Below, one piece after another: positions 57,303-64,000 of a stretch of 64,000 nt of DNA; position 1 is the stretch's first letter; the number at the start of each line of letters is the position of its first letter. Below the pieces are notes generated by a model. That model ran no database searches. It saw nothing but the letters and a program-made list of their open reading frames with translations, and was not told the DNA's origin. This DNA is from an uncultured Woeseiaceae bacterium (GTDB lineage: Bacteria > Pseudomonadota > Gammaproteobacteria > Steroidobacterales > Woeseiaceae), in assembly GCA_905480215.1 (NCBI GenBank), contig CAJQPL010000031.1, forward strand, positions 30,206-94,205, written 5' to 3'. The translations under genes were made by a program, and so were the position numbers.

Positions 57303-59162
57303 TCAAGTACCTCGCGCTGCAGGGAGTAGTACGTGAAATTCCGCACCACGGCCCTCGCCAGCGCTCTCTGCCGACAATCGGCCACCCATTCCAGCCACGG
57401 CGTTGGCACACCAGTGCAATCCGAGGCCAGAGAAATTTGATTTTTTCTTAGACGTGAATCCACGTCTGAACATTTTTTCTTTCATTGCATGATCAAATCC
57501 TGAGCCATTGTCAGTCACGGTGACACGAACCATAGGCCGTTTATCGACTGTCTCGGTAACAGCCGCCAAGACAATCTGCCCACCCGCTGTATCTTGCCGT
57601 CGTATGGATTCGACTGCATTTAAAATGAGGTTACTCATTACTTGCAGTAATCCTATTCGATGCGCACGAACGCGCTGCTGTTCCAGATCAGCCACAACTA
57701 TCACCTCGACCTCGTCTTGTTCTTCCAACGGAATAACATTCTTCGCCTCGTCAATGATCTCGTCAAGATCCAGCGCTTCGGCGACCGGAACGACGTTCGC
57801 ATACCTCTCTTGATCGGAGAGGATTCCCTCAACCTGCTTGGCCTGCGACGAAACGACCTTCAATTCCTCTAATGAGTTTTTACCAACTCCTCCAATGTGA
57901 TCGAAAGATGCACCGATGTATTGAATAAACTTTGCTTTCCGCTGTGGCTCACATTCGGGATCGGTGAGCTGTTTCAGCGCCTCTTCCACGCGAAGATTAT
58001 CCGTAACATTGAAAGATTTTCGTATGCGATCAATTGCGTTGATCATTGGTGTCATCGCATTGCGAATGTTATGCAATACTTCTGCAGCCGTATCCGCCTT
58101 ACCCGCATTGAACGATTGCTCAAGCAAGGCCTGCCGTGCATCGTTGACTTCGCCGGTCATATCGTCGAACTGATTGGCCAGCGCACCAATCTCGTCATCA
58201 CGATGCATCGAAATTTTACGAGTCAAATCACCACTATCGCGGATAGCGTCGATGTGTGTCGCGAGTTGTTCGATCGGACGCAGAATTGTCTGCCGCAACA
58301 TGACCCAGATAAACGCACAGACAAGAACTCCGGAGCCAATAAGAAGTCCGGTTGCAGCTTTCATCGTTTGTGAACCTAGACTGGAAATATCTCGAGATGT
58401 TCGAGTCTTCATCAATAGAATCGGCTGATCGGATATATCAAGCAGCATCCGCTCCCCGGTCACAAAGTGCTGCCCGGTTTTGTATGACGCAGTGCGATCG
58501 CTGCTGTCCGCATCCGCTTCAACCCAGGACATGTCGACTCCTGTTCTTTCTCGAAGCCTGTCAAGGCGCGCGGTGTCTAGAAACTGGCCCATAACCACAG
58601 CGCCTGCTATTGGGCCTGAATCGTCGGTGCGTAGAATGGGGCGTGAACTAACGATCAGAGGTCCATAATTCGTATCTACAATTCCTAGCGCTTGGTCGCT
58701 GTCGTCTGCGTGCTCGGTCAACGCATTAAACTGTGCATGTCCTGATGCGAAGACATTGAGTTTGTCGATGGCAATTTCCTGATCAGCGACTCGGGCCATA
58801 CTCCAAACCGGGCGACTGTCGGTCGCATAAACCCCCAATACATCGAGGCCGAGACCGTCCAGCGTCGATTGGTCGAGATTGGACTTTTGAAAGCCCGGAT
58901 TTAGCCCGCGCACATAGTCGTAAATGTCATCCCAAGGCGCATAGTCTTTGGTCAGCGCATGAAGATTCTCAACATCGGTCAGCAATGCTGCTTCCGCTCT
59001 ATGTAGATCAGACTTTGCTGCCGAGATCTCCAATTTATCGAATGCCGGAGCAATCACGGCCTGTAATATCGAATAGCTCGCGAGCACGAAAGCCGTAAAC
59101 AGAAAAACGAGCGTCAGCGACACTTTGCTTTGCAGGTGCGTTGTTGGTCCACTATTTGACAT
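57303..59162 (-). CDS. CHASE4-HAMP sensor histidine kinase
   Basis: CHASE4-like periplasmic domain (YAPWDDIYDYVRG), HAMP, H-box EVLHNIRNAMTPM, ATPase VTDNGSGFD..GLGLHWCANAVAGMGG. Confidence 0.9.
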   Translation of the reverse strand: MSNSGPTTHLQSKVSLTLVFLFTAFVLASYSILQAVIAPAFDKLEISAAKSDLHRAEAALLTDVENLHALTKDYAPWDDIYDYVRGLNPGFQKSNLDQSTLDGLGLDVLGVYATDSRPVWSMARVADQEIAIDKLNVFASGHAQFNALTEHADDSDQALGIVDTNYGPLIVSSRPILRTDDSGPIAGAVVMGQFLDTARLDRLRERTGVDMSWVEADADSSDRTASYKTGQHFVTGERMLLDISDQPILLMKTRTSRDISSLGSQTMKAATGLLIGSGVLVCAFIWVMLRQTILRPIEQLATHIDAIRDSGDLTRKISMHRDDEIGALANQFDDMTGEVNDARQALLEQSFNAGKADTAAEVLHNIRNAMTPMINAIDRIRKSFNVTDNLRVEEALKQLTDPECEPQRKAKFIQYIGASFDHIGGVGKNSLEELKVVSSQAKQVEGILSDQERYANVVPVAEALDLDEIIDEAKNVIPLEEQDEVEVIVVADLEQQRVRAHRIGLLQVMSNLILNAVESIRRQDTAGGQIVLAAVTETVDKRPMVRVTVTDNGSGFDHAMKEKMFRRGFTSKKKSNFSGLGLHWCANAVAGMGGRLSAESAGEGRGAEFHVLLPAARGT

Positions 59163-59307
59163 AAGCAAAAATTCTATCCAACATAATCCTAATGTTCCCC
59201 CGCAAGTGTACGGTCTAGAACGCATCTTGAGTGTGACGCAGCGCACCTTCTAGGCATTCATGTGATACCTTACGCCGCTTCGCAGAAGCGCCTGTCGAGA
59301 TCAAAAC

Positions 59308-60006
59308 ATGCCGTTATTCAAACGCACTTTGAGCGAGTTTATTTTTCGACGTTTCATGCTTAAGCATTACGCGTCAAACCTTTTGCTCGATATGAATCTG
59401 GACGCCAAGCGGCAAACCCTTGATTACATCAAAGCAAACATGCCCGATGCGCCCTACTTCGAGAAGCACCCGCAATTGGTGAAGTACGCGCTCGATCAGG
59501 TCGAGAACAAAGGCTTGTATCTTGAATTTGGTGTCGGTCGCGGCAAGTCGATGCGATGGATCGCACCGGAAGTGGATGGCAGCGTGCACGGCTTTGACTC
59601 GTTTGAAGGCATCCAGGAGCACTGGAATGGCAATCCGATCGGTGCGTTTTCACAAAAACAAATGCCGAAAGTACCCGATAACGTTGAGTTTCATGTCGGC
59701 TACTTCGATGCGACGCTGCCGGGATTCCTTGAGGCACATAGCGATTCGATCGCATTCCTGCATGTCGACTGCGACCTTTACTCATCGACTGTAACGATAT
59801 TCGAGCAACTAGGTGATCGCTTGCAACACGGCAGCATTGTTCTGTTCGATGAGTACTACAATTTTCATCGTTGGCAACAGCACGAGTTCAAGGCGTTTCA
59901 GGAATTTGTCGAGAAGTCCGGTCTTACATACGAATACATTGCGTTTTCCGTTACCGGGCAACAGGTTGCTGTTCGCGTGCTCAGTAACCCAACGAGTTCA
60001 CAGTAG
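59308..60006 (+). CDS. Class I SAM-dependent methyltransferase (TylF/macrocin-O-methyltransferase-like)
   Basis: LYLEFGVGRGKSMRWIA, FLHVDCDLYSSTVTIFEQL, SIVLFDEYYNF. Confidence 0.8.
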   Translation: MPLFKRTLSEFIFRRFMLKHYASNLLLDMNLDAKRQTLDYIKANMPDAPYFEKHPQLVKYALDQVENKGLYLEFGVGRGKSMRWIAPEVDGSVHGFDSFEGIQEHWNGNPIGAFSQKQMPKVPDNVEFHVGYFDATLPGFLEAHSDSIAFLHVDCDLYSSTVTIFEQLGDRLQHGSIVLFDEYYNFHRWQQHEFKAFQEFVEKSGLTYEYIAFSVTGQQVAVRVLSNPTSSQ

Positions 60007-60014
60007 CGAAAGTA

Positions 60015-61124
60015 ATGGCAATTCGATCACTGTGTATAACGGAGAGCGCTGATCTCCCGACTATTCAGTCTTTCATCGGCATGAAGAATGCTGGAATCGA
60101 TATCACCGTAGTCTGTCCAGCCGATCAACCAAATCACGATATCTTGAAAAAGGCCGGTGTGCCGACAGTAGATATTCGTCTGCCGAAAAACTTCGATAAG
60201 GATGGCACAGCGAAACTACGTGCTGAACTGATTCGCGGCGACTACCACATCATGCATACCTTCAATAATAAGGCGGTCACTAACGGCCTGCGTGCGTGCA
60301 AGGGATTGCCTGTTAAAGTCGTTTGCTACCGCGGCATAGTTGGCGCCGTCGGCTTTCTGGATCCAATGTCGTGGATGCGCTACTTGAATCCGCGCATTGA
60401 TAGAATCATCTGTGTCGCAGAGGCTATTCGCCAACACTTTCTGCATATGCAGCCCAGATTTCTACGCATGCCAGCGACTCGACCCGTAACGATTCACAAA
60501 GGGCACTTACTCGAGTGGTACGACGCGGAACCGGCTGATTTAACTCAGTTTGGCATTCCTGCCGACGCCTTCGTCGTCGGTTGCACCGCAAATTACCGGC
60601 CCCGAAAAGGAATAGATTTTCTAATCGAAGCGGTTGAAAAAATGCCCAATGACATTCCGCTCCACCTACTGTTGGTCGGGCGCATGGATGCAGAAAAGCT
60701 CACCGCTCGAATCAAAGCCAGCCCGATCGGCGAACGCATTCATCGCTCTGGGTTCAGAACCGACGCACCTGCACTCAGCGCTGCCTGCGATGTCTTTTGC
60801 ATGCCGTCCATTAAACGCGAAGGACTACCGCGTTCGGTTATCGAAGCAATGGCTTACCGTGTGCCGCCGGTCGTGACTGATTCGGGTGGCAGTCCCGAAC
60901 TCATAGTAGACGGCGTCTCAGGGTTCAAAGTACCAACTAAGAACGCGACAGCGTTGGCGGCAAAGTTTGAAGTTCTTTATCGAGACCCTGAGCTCCGCAA
61001 GAAAATGGGAAACGCAGCCCGCGAGCGCATCGGCACTGATTTTCAGAACGAAGATACCGTTAAGAAAACGATCGCGCTTTACGAAGAGCTGGTTCAGGAA
61101 GATGCTGGCTTGGCAACAACGTAA
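60015..61124 (+). CDS. Glycosyltransferase family 4-like
   Basis: VGCTANYRPRKGIDFLIEAV, PSIKREGLPRSVIEAMAYRVPPVVTDSGGSPELI. Confidence 0.9.
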   Translation: MAIRSLCITESADLPTIQSFIGMKNAGIDITVVCPADQPNHDILKKAGVPTVDIRLPKNFDKDGTAKLRAELIRGDYHIMHTFNNKAVTNGLRACKGLPVKVVCYRGIVGAVGFLDPMSWMRYLNPRIDRIICVAEAIRQHFLHMQPRFLRMPATRPVTIHKGHLLEWYDAEPADLTQFGIPADAFVVGCTANYRPRKGIDFLIEAVEKMPNDIPLHLLLVGRMDAEKLTARIKASPIGERIHRSGFRTDAPALSAACDVFCMPSIKREGLPRSVIEAMAYRVPPVVTDSGGSPELIVDGVSGFKVPTKNATALAAKFEVLYRDPELRKKMGNAARERIGTDFQNEDTVKKTIALYEELVQEDAGLATT

Positions 61125-61227
61125 TCGCCTGCGAAGTTCAGGTACTACTTAACCTCAAATTCGCAACAACACAGGCACTCTGTTTCAATCGAAAGTACTG
61201 CGAACATGCTAACATAACGCAGAGATT

Positions 61228-61842
61228 ATGGGCGACTATTTAACCGATTCCGAAACCGTTTTCATTGTCGATGATGATCCTGCCATTCGGATTGCAATGC
61301 AGGCGCTCATGGATTCGGTCAACATTAAGCACGAAATTTTTTCGTCGGCGAACGAGTTCCTGAAAAATGAGTCGCAGCACCGCGCCGGATGCCTTGTTCT
61401 GGATATCCGCATGCCGGGAATTGGCGGACTTGATTTGCAGGAGGAATTGATCGCCCGCGGCAATATGATGCCGATTATCTTTATTTCCGGTCATGGAGAC
61501 ATACCCATGGCCGTGGCAGCGATGCAAAAAGGCGCTGTTGATTTCATACAAAAGCCGTTTCGCGACCAAGAGTTATTGGATTGTGTTCGCCTGGCACTGA
61601 GGACAGACAAGCAACAACGCGAAAAACATGAATACAATGCAAAAATCTCTCGCCTTCTGCAAAAATTAACCGATCGCGAACGCGACGTTTTTGATTTAGT
61701 GGTAACAGGCAAGCCGAACAAGGTCATCGGCTATGAACTCGGCGTAAGCCAACGAACCGTTGAGATTCATCGCTCACGAGTCATGGAGAAGATGCAGGCC
61801 CGTTCATTGGCGGATCTTGTCAGGATGCACATGACCTTATAG
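61228..61842 (+). CDS. FixJ-type LuxR family response regulator
   Basis: FIVDDDPAIRIAM, LVLDIRMPGIGGLDLQ, TDRERDVFDLVVTGKPNKVIGYELGVSQRTVEIHRSRVMEKM. Confidence 0.93.
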   Translation: MGDYLTDSETVFIVDDDPAIRIAMQALMDSVNIKHEIFSSANEFLKNESQHRAGCLVLDIRMPGIGGLDLQEELIARGNMMPIIFISGHGDIPMAVAAMQKGAVDFIQKPFRDQELLDCVRLALRTDKQQREKHEYNAKISRLLQKLTDRERDVFDLVVTGKPNKVIGYELGVSQRTVEIHRSRVMEKMQARSLADLVRMHMTL

Positions 61843-61990
61843 GCAAGAATCACTACATTCATCTACCAATCCGTAGGTATAAACCGAGATCACCTAAGCA
61901 TGACGCCGTATGGTCGTCATCATAGCTGAGCCCTAGCATCTTTAAGTTGGCACAATTAAGTGTGCGGTATCACAGCAACCAGGAGCGATC

Positions 61991-62953
61991 ATGCAGGGAA
62001 TTTCCAAAATATTAGCAGTCTTCGACCCAACGGCCGATGTCCATCCAGCAGTCAAACGTGCCGCCTGGCTTGCTAAGAATACCGGTGCAGAACTGGAAAT
62101 ACTCCTCTGTTACTACAATCAGTATCTAAGCGGTGATCGGTTCTTCGATTCGCCGTCGTTAGAAAAAGCGCGCCTGGAGGTCATCGAGAACGAAGCAAAA
62201 CATCTTGAGGCGCTTGCTGAGCCATTGCGCGAATCAGGTATCGTCGTCAAGACAAGCGTATTATGGGATCACCCTCTTTACGCGGGCATCGTTCGCCACA
62301 CAATCACGAGCGCTGCAGATATTGTTTTCAAGGACACTCACCACCATTCGGCCATGACCCGAGCAGTACTAAGCAACACGGACTGGAATCTGATTCGAAC
62401 CTGCCCGGTACCACTGTGGCTGGTCAAGCCGCGAGACATCAGCAGCGCCCCGGTTTTCATCGCCGCGATTGATCCTACCAACGAACATGATAAGCCCGCT
62501 GCGCTCGACGACCTGATTCTGCGACAAGGCAAGATGTTGAGCGAGCAAGTTGGCGGTTCCGTACACGCGTTTCACTCTTACGATCCACGAATCGCACTGG
62601 CGACAGCTACCGCTAATGCTTACATTCCGGTGTCATTGCCACTTGATGTAATTGAATCGCAAATGCGTGAAAATCATCAGAAGCGGTTTGAGGAGATGGC
62701 TTCATTTCATAGTATCGACGATGAAAACAGGCACTTAATCTCCGGGATTACCCATGAAGAGTTACCCGCACTTGCTGAGCAACTCGACGCGAGTGTTGTT
62801 GTCATGGGTGCTGTTGCGCGTAACCGCTGGAATCGACTGTTCATTGGCGCAACCGCCGAACGAACTCTAGAGCATCTGCCTTGCGACTTATTAGTCATTA
62901 AGCCCGACTGGTTCAAAACGCCAGTCGAGCAAGCCATAAACGAGGCTAGCTAG
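61991..62953 (+). CDS. Tandem-domain universal stress protein (UspE-like)
   Basis: Two Usp domains; C-terminal VVMGAVARNRWNRLFIGATAERTLEHLPCDLLVIKPDWF. Confidence 0.9.
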   Translation: MQGISKILAVFDPTADVHPAVKRAAWLAKNTGAELEILLCYYNQYLSGDRFFDSPSLEKARLEVIENEAKHLEALAEPLRESGIVVKTSVLWDHPLYAGIVRHTITSAADIVFKDTHHHSAMTRAVLSNTDWNLIRTCPVPLWLVKPRDISSAPVFIAAIDPTNEHDKPAALDDLILRQGKMLSEQVGGSVHAFHSYDPRIALATATANAYIPVSLPLDVIESQMRENHQKRFEEMASFHSIDDENRHLISGITHEELPALAEQLDASVVVMGAVARNRWNRLFIGATAERTLEHLPCDLLVIKPDWFKTPVEQAINEAS

Positions 62954-64000
62954 TCTTCAGGAACGAAGCCGGTAAGCGCTGCAGCGCTTGCTGCAGCCAA
63001 TAGCCTCTTGGTACTGACCGGTTTACTCATGACCGTGCAGTTGTCCAGGTGTTGAGTATTTTTGACGATCTTGGAAGTATCGCCGGTGACGATAAATGAC
63101 GGGATATTCTTGCCGAAAAACCCACGAATCTCGCTCACAACATCAATGCCGTTGGACCCATCTAACAAGTGAAAGTCGGAAATAATAAGTGCTGGAACTG
63201 CATTAAGATGCTTAATGAGGGCACTCGCCTCAGCTACGGATGCACCCATCGCAACTTCGTAACCTTCCCCTTCGAGCAATAAGCCCCAGGCTTTCGCCAC
63301 ATTGACGTCGTCCTCAATCAGGACGATCAACCCTGTTGCATCGTTAATGTCATCGGCCTCCTGCGGCTCATCAATCAGCAAACTCTCTGTCTGACTGTCA
63401 ACAATCGGCAGGCGTATTGAGAATCGAGAACCTTTTCCAGGGCTGGATTCGACGTCAATACGGTGCTTAAGCAAATCCGCGAGTCTTCGAACAATGGCCA
63501 GGCCGAGACCGAATCCTCCCTTATTTTGACCCGCTTGTTTAACCTGGTGAAACTCCCGGAATATCGCTTCGAGCTGATCGCCCTCAATTCCAATGCCAGT
63601 ATCTTCAATTTCGATACAACAGAGACTGCCTTCCTCGGCACATCGCAAATGAACCGAGCCCTGATCCGTGTAGCGAATCGCATTGGAAACCAGATTCTCG
63701 ATAATTTCACTAAGCAGATTCGGGTCACTTCTAACCATTGCGCCACAAGTTTCGAACGTAAACTGCAGGCCCCTCTGATCTGCTCGGCGTGCAAACTCAG
63801 TTGCCAGGCGATCGATCACGCGTCGGATGGGAAATTCCTCGAAATCCGGAATTATCGCGCCAGCATCGAGGCGGCTGATATCCAGAAGTGAGTTCAGCAA
63901 ATTCGTCATCGCAGTCAGCGAATACTCCTGGTTCTCGATCATCTCGAGAGCACGCTCATCCGTGACGGTTCGGCGCAACGCACCATTCAGCAGGCTCAAT
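62950..64000 (-). CDS. Hybrid sensor histidine kinase/response regulator, N-terminus beyond window edge
   Basis: LLNSLLDISRLDAGAI, NLVSNAIRYTDQG, FGLGLAIVRRLADLL; C-terminal receiver VLIEDDVNVAKAW..ALIISDFHLLDGSNGIDV. Confidence 0.92.
   Translation of the reverse strand, partial: LSLLNGALRRTVTDERALEMIENQEYSLTAMTNLLNSLLDISRLDAGAIIPDFEEFPIRRVIDRLATEFARRADQRGLQFTFETCGAMVRSDPNLLSEIIENLVSNAIRYTDQGSVHLRCAEEGSLCCIEIEDTGIGIEGDQLEAIFREFHQVKQAGQNKGGFGLGLAIVRRLADLLKHRIDVESSPGKGSRFSIRLPIVDSQTESLLIDEPQEADDINDATGLIVLIEDDVNVAKAWGLLLEGEGYEVAMGASVAEASALIKHLNAVPALIISDFHLLDGSNGIDVVSEIRGFFGKNIPSFIVTGDTSKIVKNTQHLDNCTVMSKPVSTKRLLAAASAAALTGFVPED

Noticed and set aside
61951-61975. TTGGCAC...GTGTGC as a sigma-54 promoter for the USP gene
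   Set aside because: GG-to-GC spacing does not give the -24/-12 geometry

Overview
The window is a gene-dense bacterial chromosome segment. Its gene content (fabA/fabB, xerD followed by a dsbC-like signal peptide, zapE, NAD-specific GDH, moa genes, PiT/DUF47) suggests a Gammaproteobacterium; that placement is inference only. About 56 protein-coding genes can be supported by reading the translations. No rRNA, tRNA, CRISPR array, transposon or prophage was recognised. Main modules: xerD; beta-oxidation/lipid genes (thiolase, SDR, ETF-QO, TesB, MaoC, paired acyl-CoA dehydrogenases); NAD-GDH; a cysteine synthase-glutaredoxin fusion; a moaA-moaC-mobA-moaD-moaE cluster; glnS and thrS; a large protein joining two degenerate receiver-like domains, a TM helix, a hexapeptide repeat and a TonB C-terminus; a putrescine/gamma-glutamyl-polyamine cluster; PiT/DUF47; queF; a B3-type metallo-beta-lactamase-like lipoprotein overlapping a TauE/SafE permease gene; fabB/fabA; and a CHASE4 kinase/RR/RR-GGDEF-EAL module whose two receivers share an insertion of about 30 residues. 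The strongest candidates for follow-up are the pseudo-receiver/TonB chimera, the inserted-receiver signalling module, the B3 MBL homolog and the CysK-Grx fusion. Family calls come from motif recognition by eye; no database search was run.
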